Source: Streptomyces microflavus (GTDB lineage Bacteria; Actinomycetota; Actinomycetes; Streptomycetales; Streptomycetaceae). Taken from it: a DNA stretch of 64,000 bases. Positions 10,041 through 17,523 of this stretch are shown here, one piece after another. Each line of letters starts with the position of its first letter. Within the stretch, counting starts at the first letter, position 1. Under the pieces are notes generated by a model. The model was not told the origin of the DNA and ran no database searches. It saw nothing but the letters and a program-made list of their open reading frames with translations. A program made the translations under genes and the position numbers. The stretch lies in the NCBI RefSeq assembly GCF_014650075.1, contig NZ_BMUG01000010.1, positions 310,001 through 374,000 on the forward strand. Direction: 5' to 3'.

Positions 10041-10495
10041 CGGACCGGCTTCGGGGCTTCGCGAAAACGGTACGAGCGCGTCACGTCCGCGCAGCACCCG
10101 CTTAACACGGCTCCGGCACATTGGTGGGTGTCGGCAGGGAAACCCGCCGGCACCCAGAACGGCGACACCGGACTACGGAGCGGCTCCCGGACCTCCACCG
10201 TCGCCCGGACGCGGGTATCCGGCCCTGACCCGGACCGCGTCCTTCGCGGGGACCGCCGTCGTCCCGCCCCCCGGGCCACCGGGGGTGCGGCGGCCCCCGC
10301 GACATACTTGCGGTGACTGCGCGGCCGGACCCCCTGCGGGCCCGGCCGCGCAGGCGTTCCCGCTGTGCCCCGGGGAGCTGCTGCGTACGCCCCGCCCCGC
10401 CCGGGCAGCCTCCGGGCCCGCCCCGCCCCGGCCCACCTCCGCGCACGTCATGCCACGCCACGCCCCGCCCCGGGAAAACTGTCCGGTTACGTACC
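10041..10495. other. Intergenic region with two hairpins
   Basis: There is no gene in these 455 bp between cystathionine beta-synthase and a convergent membrane protein gene. It holds a small GGGGG/CCCCC hairpin at 10281-10298 and a 12-bp inverted repeat at 10317-10353. Otherwise nothing stands out. Confidence 0.5.
10317..10353. terminator. Inverted repeat, possible terminator
   Basis: CTGCGCGGCCGG and its exact complement are separated by 13 nt, between convergent genes. It is far (about 280 bp) from the end of cystathionine beta-synthase, so its role is uncertain. Confidence 0.4.
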
Positions 10496-10942
10496 TCAGT
10501 CCTGCCAGTCGGAGGCCTCGCGGGCCTCGCGCCGCTCCCGCTGCCGGAACAGGCCCCCGTTGCGCGCCGCGTGGACCGCGTTCACCCCGACGATCCCCAT
10601 CCAGGCCACCACCAGCCCCTCGATGCCCGCGTTGGCGACCCCGATCGCGGAGAGCGGGACGGCCAGGACGAGCGAGACGATCCCGAACCCGAACCGCTCC
10701 CCGAAGCCGGACGCCGTGCCCGCCGCGGACGGCGAACGAGCGGACCGGGGATCCCGGGCAGCCGTCACCTGCTGCTCGGCCAGGTGGCGCCGGACCCGCC
10801 GGTCCATGGTGGTGTCGAGGCGCTGCTCGACCTTCTCCAGGAACGATTCGATGAGCGCGGACTCGTACTCCGGCCCCAGCTCACCGCGTGCGTGGAGCGT
10901 GGCGGCGAGATCCCTCTTGAGCTCGTGGTCTCGGGCTTCCAT
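10496..10942 (-). CDS. Small membrane protein with helical cytoplasmic N-terminus
   Basis: 148 residues. A charged helical N-terminal half (EYESALIESFLEKVEQRLDT) is followed by two adjacent hydrophobic segments (GIVSLVLAVPLSAIGVA and GLVVAWMGIVGVNAV) and a basic tail. AAAGGC directly precedes ATG 10942. The helix plus two-membrane-segment layout is common in actinobacteria and has no assigned function. Confidence 0.7.
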   Translation of the reverse strand: MEARDHELKRDLAATLHARGELGPEYESALIESFLEKVEQRLDTTMDRRVRRHLAEQQVTAARDPRSARSPSAAGTASGFGERFGFGIVSLVLAVPLSAIGVANAGIEGLVVAWMGIVGVNAVHAARNGGLFRQRERREAREASDWQD

Positions 10943-11011
10943 GCCTTTACGTTACGAGCGCGGGCAGGCCGGAACACGGGGGCTAACCCCCGTATTTCCC
11001 GGCCCGGCCCG

Positions 11012-11488
11012 TCACGGCCGGCCGGCCCGCCCGCCGCCGGACGCGCCGGACGTGCCGGCGGCGAAGGTCTGGCGGATGAAGCGCCGCTGCCAGGGCACCT
11101 CGACCGCACGCGGGTGATAGTTCCGCCGCACCCACGTGACCGCTTCCTTCGGGTTCATCCCCTCGAAGACGCAGATCGCGGACAACGCCGTCCCCGTCCG
11201 GCCGATGCCACCTCCGCAGCAGATCTCCACCCGCTCGCTCACGGACCGCTCGTAAGCGAGGCGGAGCCTGCTCATCGCCTCCGCCGGGTCGGTGGGCAGC
11301 CAGAAGTCCCGCCAGGGCACCCACACCGATTCCCACGGCGGGTCGGCCGGCCGGTGGTCCGTCAGGTGCACGGCGAATGTCGGGGTCTGCCCCTCCGGCA
11401 GGTCATATCTGAGGCCGCGCCCCCGGATCCGCCGCCCGGAGGGCAGCTGAATGACCTTGGGGGTATCGGCGTTCCATGGTTCGGTCAT
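11012..11488 (-). CDS. Protein-tyrosine-phosphatase-like (CX5R) protein
   Basis: Probable cysteine-dependent phosphatase, 158 residues. The P-loop VEICCGGGIGRTG carries nucleophile C91 and Arg R97 in the CX5R arrangement followed by TG, as in tyrosine/dual-specificity phosphatases. A general-acid Asp may lie in the WVPWRDFWLPTD stretch at residues 56-67. The start is the ATG with complement at 11486-11488; a longer open frame reaches 11821 but overlaps the divergent regulator and has no support. The Arg/Gly-rich tail is probably disordered. Confidence 0.75.
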   Translation of the reverse strand: MTEPWNADTPKVIQLPSGRRIRGRGLRYDLPEGQTPTFAVHLTDHRPADPPWESVWVPWRDFWLPTDPAEAMSRLRLAYERSVSERVEICCGGGIGRTGTALSAICVFEGMNPKEAVTWVRRNYHPRAVEVPWQRRFIRQTFAAGTSGASGGGRAGRP

Positions 11489-11651
11489 CGTTGATCCCTG
11501 TTCCGATCGGGCCGGCAGAAATGACGTGCCTGATGGTTTCCCGATCGAGGGCCGCCCGTCCACCCGCTGCATATGGACATGCAGGGTCCTTCCTGGCTGA
11601 ATGGATCTGTCGGCGCCGATCGTGGCGCGACGGATCCAGCAAGGGGACAGC

Positions 11652-12497
11652 ATGAGTGGGAGCAGCCCCGCCGCGCGGTTGCAGCGGCTCTTCGAGGGGC
11701 ACCGGCTCACGCCCACCCAGCGGCGCATCGCGCACTGCATGGTCCGCCGGGCGGCCGACGCGCCGTTCCTCTCCAGCGTCGAACTGGCCGAACTCGCCGG
11801 GGTCAGCCAGCCCTCCGTCACCCGCTTCGCCGTCGCGCTCGGCTTCGACGGCTACCCGGCGCTCCGCCGCCACCTGCGCGAGGTCGCGCCCGCCGACGCG
11901 GAGCAGGAGGACGCGGGGGAGACGTACAACGAGTACCAGCAGGCCGTGCGCGCCGAGATCGAGAACCTCCAGCACCTCTCGGACCTGCTCGCCGACCCCG
12001 GACCCGTCGAGCGGGCGGGCCGTCTGCTCGCCGGGTCCCGGCCGCTGCCCGTGCTGGGGCTGCGCGCGGCCTCCTCGCAGGCGCGCGGGTTCGGCTACTT
12101 CGCCGCCAAGGTCCACCCCGACGTCCGCGTCCTCGACGAGGGCGGCTCCATGCTCCTGGACCGGATCGACTCCGCCCGCCGGGCCGGGGCCACCGCCCTG
12201 ATGTGCTTCGCGCTGCCGCGCCACCCCAAGGAGTGCGTGGAGGCGCTGGCGTACGCCGGGGAGCAGGGGTTCACCGTCGTGACGGTCGCCGACTCCGCCT
12301 TCGCGCCGGTCGCCAAACACAGCGATCTGCTGCTTCCGGCGGCCATCGGCTCCGGGCTCTCCTTCGACACCGTCTGCGCGCCGATGCTGCTGGGGCGGGT
12401 GCTGCTGGAGGCGATGTGCGACGAACTCCCCGACGCCCAGGCGCGGCTGGAGGAGTTCGACGCACGGGCGTCGGCGCGGGGTCTGTTCGTGGAGTGA
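11652..12497 (+). CDS. MurR/RpiR-family transcriptional regulator
   Basis: 281 residues: N-terminal RpiR-type helix-turn-helix (residues 1-80, with LAELAGVSQPSVTRFAVALG) and a C-terminal SIS sugar-phosphate-binding domain (about 120-260). Members usually repress or activate sugar or amino-acid catabolic genes in response to a phosphosugar. ATG 11652 has AAGGGG 7 nt upstream; an in-frame ATG at 11601 has no such site. The nearest catabolic operon on the same strand is hut at 15865, but a minus-strand operon lies between, so a link is only a guess. Confidence 0.88.
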   Translation: MSGSSPAARLQRLFEGHRLTPTQRRIAHCMVRRAADAPFLSSVELAELAGVSQPSVTRFAVALGFDGYPALRRHLREVAPADAEQEDAGETYNEYQQAVRAEIENLQHLSDLLADPGPVERAGRLLAGSRPLPVLGLRAASSQARGFGYFAAKVHPDVRVLDEGGSMLLDRIDSARRAGATALMCFALPRHPKECVEALAYAGEQGFTVVTVADSAFAPVAKHSDLLLPAAIGSGLSFDTVCAPMLLGRVLLEAMCDELPDAQARLEEFDARASARGLFVE

Positions 12498-12608
12498 GGG
12501 GCTCGCGCCCGCCGTTCTCGCGGGCGTCCGTGCCCGCCGTTTTCCCGGATTCTCACGCATCGCTCATCTGCGGCCGCTAATCTCCGCGCCCAGAAGCACC
12601 GCTCCGTC

Positions 12609-12644
12609 GCGGAGCGGGACATCGCAGAGCGGGACATCGCGGAG
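12609..12644. repeat. Short tandem repeat before a membrane protein gene
   Basis: Two near-identical 15-bp units (GCGGAGCGGGACATC, then GCAGAGCGGGACATC) and a third partial GCGGAG, ending just before the start region of the next gene. The last GGAG may serve as ribosome binding site. Confidence 0.6.
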
Positions 12645-12659
12645 AGATGGGGTACGGAC

Positions 12660-13229
12660 GTGGGGCGCGGAGGGCAGTCGCTGGCGAGAGTGGCCGTGAT
12701 CGTACGGGCCGGTGCGGCACCGCTGTGGTGGGCCGGGCTGGTGGCCGCCGCCGCGGGAGCGTTCGTACCGGGGCTGACCGGACGCCGGATCGGGCTGCTG
12801 GCCGGGGCGGCGCTCTTCATCGTCACCGCGGCCGTCGTGGCCCTGGCGCGCGGCGGGCGGTACGCGGAGCTGGCCCGGGGCGCCTCCCGTGCGGGGCGCG
12901 GCGACTTCCTCCAGGACCGGGCCGTGACCGTACGGGTGTGGCGGCGCGGGCACCGGTGGTGGCTGCTGGGGGCGTTCGTGGCGGCGGTGGCCTCGTCGTT
13001 CGCCCTGCCGGGCGCGGGCGGGCTGGTGCTCGCGGGTGCGGGGGCCGGTCTCTGGGCGAAGGCCGTACGGATCGGTCAGCGGGAGCGCCGCGACGACGCC
13101 CTGTACTGGGTGCGCACCGACTGGGCCGGGCACGGCTCCCCGGTCGCGAAGCGGGTGCAGGGGCACCGCACGACGGGGCCGGTGGCGGGGGACGCCGCGC
13201 CGGGCGGGGCGCGGCGTCGCCGCCGGTGA
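12660..13229 (+). CDS. Hypothetical membrane protein
   Basis: 189 residues with about four hydrophobic stretches (WWAGLVAAAAGAFVPGL, GLLAGAALFIVTAAVVAL, WWLLGAFVAAVASSFAL, GGLVLAGAGAGLWAKAV) and a basic Arg-rich tail. I recognise no family. GTG 12660 is the furthest plausible start; the GGAG at 12641 is rather distant, so a start a few codons later is possible. Confidence 0.65.
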   Translation: MGRGGQSLARVAVIVRAGAAPLWWAGLVAAAAGAFVPGLTGRRIGLLAGAALFIVTAAVVALARGGRYAELARGASRAGRGDFLQDRAVTVRVWRRGHRWWLLGAFVAAVASSFALPGAGGLVLAGAGAGLWAKAVRIGQRERRDDALYWVRTDWAGHGSPVAKRVQGHRTTGPVAGDAAPGGARRRRR

Positions 13230-13241
13230 TCCAGAAGGTGC

Positions 13242-13616
13242 TCAGACCTCCAGATCGGCCTCGATCTTCTTCAGCTGGTGGCGGGCCATCGCCAGGTTGG
13301 CGCGGCTCGCGTCCAGCACCAGGTAGAGGAAGAGGCCGTTGCTGCCACGGGTCTTGAGCAGCCGGATCAGGTGGTACTGGCTCCCGAGGGTGATGAGGAT
13401 GTCCTCGATCTCCTCCTTGAGGCCCAGGTGCTCCATCGTGCGGAGCTTGGCGCGGATCACGTCGGTGTTGCCCGCGGCGGCGACCTCCAGGTTGAAGTCC
13501 TTGCTGCCGCCGAGCGTGCCCAGGGCCATCCCGCTCGTGTAGTCGACGAGGGCGACACCCGTGGTGCCCTCGATCGAGCTCATCGCTTCCTTCAGTGACG
13601 CTTCGGTGTTCGCCAT
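13242..13616 (-). CDS. Roadblock/LC7 domain protein (canonical)
   Basis: 124-residue, single-domain Roadblock/LC7 protein of the MglB/CvnB type. ASLKEAMSSIEGTTGVALVD leads into the domain and the C-terminal part is NGLFLYLVLDASRANLAMAR. These proteins dimerise and usually act as GTPase-activating or scaffold subunits for Ras-like GTPases. It is the last gene of a minus-strand group of four; about 127 bp separate it from the preceding gene, so it may also have its own promoter. The start is the ATG with complement at 13614-13616. No GTPase gene is in the window. Confidence 0.85.
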   Translation of the reverse strand: MANTEASLKEAMSSIEGTTGVALVDYTSGMALGTLGGSKDFNLEVAAAGNTDVIRAKLRTMEHLGLKEEIEDILITLGSQYHLIRLLKTRGSNGLFLYLVLDASRANLAMARHQLKKIEADLEV

Positions 13617-13743
13617 GGAGGCTCGTTTCCTTTCCGTGGCCGGCCGTGGTGACCGGGTCCGTTTCTGTATGAGTGACGTGGGTTTCCGCGTGATGGCGTG
13701 AGTCCCGGTGGTCTTGGTGGAGCAGGTGGGGGGAGCAGGGCCG

Positions 13744-14211
13744 CTACGTGGGGCGCTGCGGGAGCGTGCGGTTGGGAGCGCCGCGCGCTGGGGCGGTGCG
13801 GGGCATGGGGGGCGTGCGCTCGGCGCGTTCCAGGGCGGTGTCGACGAGTTCGCCGATCCGGGCGCCCGCACGGCGGCCCTCCAGGTGGAGCCGGCCGACG
13901 TTGATGCGGTCCTCGGCCAGCAGGGTCAGGACGGCGGAGGAGCCGGCGGCGTAGGTGGCGATGTAGCCGCTCTCGCCGCGGACCAGGAGCTCCCGGAAGC
14001 CGCCGCGGCCGGTGGCCTCCGTCATGCGGATCGAGACGCCGAGCGCGGCGGCGGTGAGGGCGGCGACGCCCTCGGCCTCGATGCCCGGGGTGTCGTGGGC
14101 CAGGACCAGTCCGTCGGTGGAGGCGGCCAGCGCCCCGGCGAGCAGGGGGACCCGGGCCCGTAACCGCTGGAGCTCGTCGAGGACACCGCGTGTCTCAGCC
14201 TCGGGAACCAT
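13744..14211 (-). CDS. Roadblock-like protein with a TTA codon
   Basis: 155 residues. The segment VPLLAGALAASTDGLVLAHD and the following GYIATYAAGSSAVLTLL fit a Roadblock/LC7 fold; the C-terminus is Pro/Arg-rich. GGGAGGAG lies 7 nt before ATG 14211. Codon 17 is TTA (complement at 14161-14163), placing translation under the bldA tRNA encoded at 2867. Third gene of the operon, 38 bp after the PATAN-like gene. Confidence 0.78.
   Translation of the reverse strand: MVPEAETRGVLDELQRLRARVPLLAGALAASTDGLVLAHDTPGIEAEGVAALTAAALGVSIRMTEATGRGGFRELLVRGESGYIATYAAGSSAVLTLLAEDRINVGRLHLEGRRAGARIGELVDTALERAERTPPMPRTAPARGAPNRTLPQRPT
14161..14163 (-). promoter_or_regulatory. In-frame TTA (Leu) codon, bldA-dependent
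   Basis: Codon 17 of the gene starting at 14211 (frame checked: 48 nt from the start). It reads GAG CTC CAG CGG TTA CGG. Confidence 0.9.
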
Positions 14212-14249
14212 CAGCTGTCTCCTCCCGGCACGCTGTCTGAGCGCGCGTA

Positions 14250-15062
14250 TCACAGGGCCTCCAATGCGTCTCGGAGCCGGCGCAGCAGGGCGATATCGGG
14301 GTCGGCCGTCACCTCGGGGAGCGTGATCCGGCCGGGTGCCGAGGCGGCGGCGGGCAGCGGCTGCGCGCGGACCGCCGCCACCAGGCCGGCCGCGGCGAGC
14401 CGCCGCAGGTCGACCAGGATGTGGAACGCCGAACGGCCCAGTGCCTGGGCGATGTCGGAGGCCGTACGCACGCCGTCGGCCAGCTCCAGGACGGCGCGCT
14501 GGCGGGCGGGTACGGGGCTGTCGCCCGGGTGTGCCGACGACCGGACCACGGGGGCGCTGTCGCAGGCCGGGTCGGGCCAGATCCGGTCCAGCAGCTCCCG
14601 TCTGCGCAGCGTCTCGCGCTGTACGGCGGCCACCGGGACCGGCCGCACCGGGCCGATCCAGTGGGACACCCCGTAACGGAAGCGGGCGGGCGTCCCGGTC
14701 GGGGCGAGGGCGAAGAACGCGGCGTCATACAGCGCGCCCAGGTGGCACAACTCCAGCGCCCCGCCCGGTACATGACCGCTGTCCACGAGGTAGCGGCCGA
14801 CCCGTTGCCCGGCCCCGGCCTGTGCCACCGCGTCCCACCAGCCTTCGTGGCGGAGCGTGCCGCCGGTGGTGAGGAGTACGTCGATGCCGGGGGTGGCGGG
14901 GCTCTCGGCGTGCACCACCTGGCCGTCGGCGAGGTAGAGCGTGCCGCGGTCGCGCATCAGTGCGCCGGTGGCCCGCTCGGCGGCGAGCCGCTGGAGCATC
15001 GGGGAGAGGACCGGGAGCCGGTCCGTCCCGGGGGCGCCGGGGTCGGCGGCTATCGCGCTCAT
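14250..15062 (-). CDS. DUF4388/PATAN-like protein with C-terminal winged helix
   Basis: 270 residues. The N-terminal part contains GTLYLADGQVVHAESP, the strand-turn typical of DUF4388/PATAN domains, which occur beside Roadblock proteins and two-component receivers. The C-terminal third (LELADGVRTASDIAQALGRS, then LVDLRRLAAAGLV) looks like a winged helix. The start overlaps the preceding stop as ATGA (15059-15062), implying translational coupling to the first Roadblock gene. It contains no in-frame TTA. The likely role is an adaptor or regulator working with the Roadblock partners. Confidence 0.75.
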   Translation of the reverse strand: MSAIAADPGAPGTDRLPVLSPMLQRLAAERATGALMRDRGTLYLADGQVVHAESPATPGIDVLLTTGGTLRHEGWWDAVAQAGAGQRVGRYLVDSGHVPGGALELCHLGALYDAAFFALAPTGTPARFRYGVSHWIGPVRPVPVAAVQRETLRRRELLDRIWPDPACDSAPVVRSSAHPGDSPVPARQRAVLELADGVRTASDIAQALGRSAFHILVDLRRLAAAGLVAAVRAQPLPAAASAPGRITLPEVTADPDIALLRRLRDALEAL

Positions 15063-15481
15063 GCCAGCACCAGCCGCTCGGCCAGCTCGCCGAGACGTAA
15101 CCGGGCCAGCGCGAGGTTGCCCTCGGAGCGGCTCAGCCAGAGGTGGAGGAAGACGCTGCTGTCGAAAGCCGTCTCGACGAAGCGGAGCATGTGGTATCCG
15201 TCGTGGGTGGTGACGATGACGTCCTCGACGGCGGTGCTCGGCGCCCCCGCCGCCGCTTCCGCCGGTGCGGCCGCGCTTCCCGCCGCGAGGTGGGCGAAGG
15301 CGGGCTGTTCGGCGGTCATCCGGGCGACCTCCGCCGTCTCGGCCGCCGTGGCCTCGTGGTCGCCGTTGGGGGATTCGCCGATGGTCCCGAGCGCGAGGCC
15401 GCTCGTCCAGTCGACCACCGAGGCGCCACGGGCGCCGGGCAGCCTCATGACTTCGAGCAGGCACTCGTCGATTCCGGGCAC
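15059..15481 (-). CDS. Roadblock-like protein with a TTA codon (first gene of operon)
   Basis: 140 residues from GTG 15481, preceded by GGGAGG on the minus strand. ASVVDWTSGLALGTIGES parallels VALVDYTSGMALGTLGGS of the canonical Roadblock protein at 13242, and SSVFLHLWLSRSEGNLALAR parallels NGLFLYLVLDASRANLAMAR, so the two are paralogues. An Ala-rich insertion lies at about residues 75-90. Codon 128 is TTA (complement at 15098-15100). The frame stays open upstream of 15481 but without domain content or a ribosome binding site. Confidence 0.8.
   Translation of the reverse strand: MPGIDECLLEVMRLPGARGASVVDWTSGLALGTIGESPNGDHEATAAETAEVARMTAEQPAFAHLAAGSAAAPAEAAAGAPSTAVEDVIVTTHDGYHMLRFVETAFDSSVFLHLWLSRSEGNLALARLRLGELAERLVLA
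15098..15100 (-). promoter_or_regulatory. In-frame TTA (Leu) codon, bldA-dependent
   Basis: Codon 128 of 140 in the Roadblock-like gene starting at 15481, in the context GCC CGG TTA CGT CTC. It lies 13 codons before the stop and upstream of the ATGA coupling point to the next gene. Confidence 0.9.
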
Positions 15482-15799
15482 GCGGATTCCCCTCCCGACG
15501 CGGCGTACGGCTGTGACCCTGAGGCTACGCAACGTGCTCACGGCAGGTGGAGGTTCTGGCATTTTCCTTTGGTACATGCGCCGCGGGGTGTAAAGGAGCG
15601 GCCGGATCGCGTCGGCCGTCGTGGTCGGGAGGGTGTGTTCCCCGGCCGTGCCGGAGCAGAGCCGCGGGGTGGTCAGGGGGGTGGCCGGCGCCGGTCCTGT
15701 GAGCGTGGGCGGGGTGGCCGACGTGCGGGGTTTCGGCGGAAAACCGACCGTCGACGGGCTTGCGTCCGGCGTTCGGGGGCGCGGCGCGAACCGCACCTG
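15482..15799. other. Divergent intergenic region between Roadblock operon and hutU
   Basis: Together with the hut promoter (15800-15844) this 383-bp gap must hold the start signals of two divergent operons. I see no clear promoter for the minus-strand operon and no small gene. Confidence 0.45.
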
Positions 15800-15828
15800 T
15801 TGACTACGACTATTCAGCGCCTCAGGAT
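15800..15828 (+). promoter_or_regulatory. hutU: Candidate hut promoter
   Basis: TTGACT (15800-15805) and CAGGAT (15823-15828) are separated by exactly 17 nt, giving a start site near 15835, about 30 nt before hutU and inside the palindrome that follows. Confidence 0.55.
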
Positions 15829-15844
15829 GTGAATAGATATTCAC
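15829..15844. promoter_or_regulatory. Perfect palindromic operator before hutU
   Basis: GTGAATAGATATTCAC: 7-bp arms, 2-bp spacer, just downstream of the -10 box and covering the predicted start point. A further half-site TATTCA occurs at 15811-15816 between -35 and -10. The position fits a repressor that blocks hut transcription. Confidence 0.65.
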
Positions 15845-15864
15845 CGTCGCGAGGAGGCACCGCC

Positions 15865-17523
15865 ATGTCAGGACCCCGCCCCGTACGAGCGCCGCGCGGC
15901 AGCGCCCTCACCACCCTGGGATGGCAGCAGGAAGCCGCCCTGCGCATGCTCCAGAACAACCTGGACCCCGAGGTCGCCGAGCACCCCGACAAGCTCGTCG
16001 TCTACGGCGGCACGGGCAAGGCGGCCCGCGACTGGCGCTCGTTCGACGCGATGGTCCGTACGCTGCAGACGCTCAAGCAGGACGAGACGATGCTCGTCCA
16101 GTCGGGGCGGCCGGTCGGTGTCATGCAGACCCACGAGTGGGCGCCGCGCGTCCTGATCGCCAACTCCAACCTGGTCGGCGACTGGGCCAACTGGGAGGAG
16201 TTCCGCCGCCTGGAGGCGCTCGGCCTCACCATGTACGGCCAGATGACCGCCGGGTCCTGGATCTACATCGGCACCCAGGGCATCCTCCAGGGCACCTACG
16301 AGACCTTCGCCGCCGTCGCCGCGAAGAAGTTCGGCGGGACCCTGGCCGGGACGATCACCCTGACGGCCGGGCTCGGCGGCATGGGCGGCGCCCAGCCGCT
16401 CGCCGTCACCATGAACGACGGCGTCGCCATCTGTATCGACGTCGACCCGCGCGCCATCGAGCGCCGGATCGAGCACCGCTTCCTGGACGTCAAGGCCGAC
16501 AACCTGGAGCACGCCCTCCAGCTCGCCGTCGAGGCCCGTGACGCCCGCCGCCCCCTCTCCATCGGCCTCCTCGGCAACGCGGCGGAGCTGCTGCCCCGGA
16601 TGCTCGCCGAGGGCGCGCCGGTCGACATCGTCACCGACCAGACCAGCGCCCACGACCCGCTGGCCTACCTCCCGCTCGGTGTCGACTTCGACGACATGGC
16701 CACCCTCGCCGCCGAGAAGCCCGCCGACTTCACCCAGCGCGCCCGCGAGTCGATGGCCCGCCACGTCGAGGCCATGGTCGGCTTCATGGACGCCGGGGCC
16801 GAGGTCTTCGACTACGGCAACTCCATCCGCGGCGAGGCCCAGCTCGCCGGGTACGACCGCGCCTTCGACTTCCCCGGCTTCGTCCCCGCCTACATCCGGC
16901 CCCTCTTCTGCGAGGGCAAGGGCCCCTTCCGCTGGGCCGCCCTGTCCGGCGAGGCGTCCGACATCCACAAGACCGACAAGGCGATGCTGGAGCTCTTCCC
17001 GGAGAACGAGTCGCTGCACCGCTGGATCAAGATGGCCGGCGAACGCGTCCACTTCCAGGGCCTGCCCGCCCGCATCTGCTGGCTCGGCTACGGCGAGCGC
17101 GACAAGGCGGGCGAGCGCTTCAACGACATGGTCGCGAGCGGTGAACTGGCCGCCCCGCTGGCCATCGGCCGCGACCACCTGGACTGCGGCTCGGTCGCCT
17201 CCCCGTACCGCGAGACCGAGGCCATGCTCGACGGCTCCGACGCCATCGCCGACTGGCCGCTCCTGAACGCCATGGTCAACGTCGCCTCCGGCGCCTCCTG
17301 GGTCTCCATCCACCACGGCGGCGGCGTCGGCATGGGCCGCTCCATCCACGCGGGCCAGGTCACCGTCGCGGACGGCACGAAGCTCGCGGGCGAGAAGATC
17401 CGCCGCGTCCTGACCAACGACCCCGGCATGGGCGTCATCCGCCACGTCGACGCGGGCTACGACATCGCGGAGTCGGTCGCCACGGACAAGGGCGTACGCG
17501 TGCCGATGGCGGAGGGCAACTGA
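15865..17523 (+). CDS. hutU: Urocanate hydratase
   Basis: Cytoplasmic NAD-dependent enzyme converting urocanate to imidazolone propionate, the second step of histidine degradation. At 552 residues it matches the family. The NAD-binding loop GLGGMGGAQPLAVTMN is intact; LVVYGGTGKAARDW and the C-terminal SIHHGGGVGMGRSIHAG are typical HutU blocks. ATG 15865 follows GAGGAGG by 6 nt. It is the first gene of a four-gene operon; its stop overlaps the next start as TGATG. hutH (histidase) is not in the window. Confidence 0.97.
   Translation: MSGPRPVRAPRGSALTTLGWQQEAALRMLQNNLDPEVAEHPDKLVVYGGTGKAARDWRSFDAMVRTLQTLKQDETMLVQSGRPVGVMQTHEWAPRVLIANSNLVGDWANWEEFRRLEALGLTMYGQMTAGSWIYIGTQGILQGTYETFAAVAAKKFGGTLAGTITLTAGLGGMGGAQPLAVTMNDGVAICIDVDPRAIERRIEHRFLDVKADNLEHALQLAVEARDARRPLSIGLLGNAAELLPRMLAEGAPVDIVTDQTSAHDPLAYLPLGVDFDDMATLAAEKPADFTQRARESMARHVEAMVGFMDAGAEVFDYGNSIRGEAQLAGYDRAFDFPGFVPAYIRPLFCEGKGPFRWAALSGEASDIHKTDKAMLELFPENESLHRWIKMAGERVHFQGLPARICWLGYGERDKAGERFNDMVASGELAAPLAIGRDHLDCGSVASPYRETEAMLDGSDAIADWPLLNAMVNVASGASWVSIHHGGGVGMGRSIHAGQVTVADGTKLAGEKIRRVLTNDPGMGVIRHVDAGYDIAESVATDKGVRVPMAEGN

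Noticed and set aside
14672..14674. Apparent TTA codon in the PATAN-like gene
   Set aside because: Out of frame: it spans the boundary of CGT and TAC (FRYGV).
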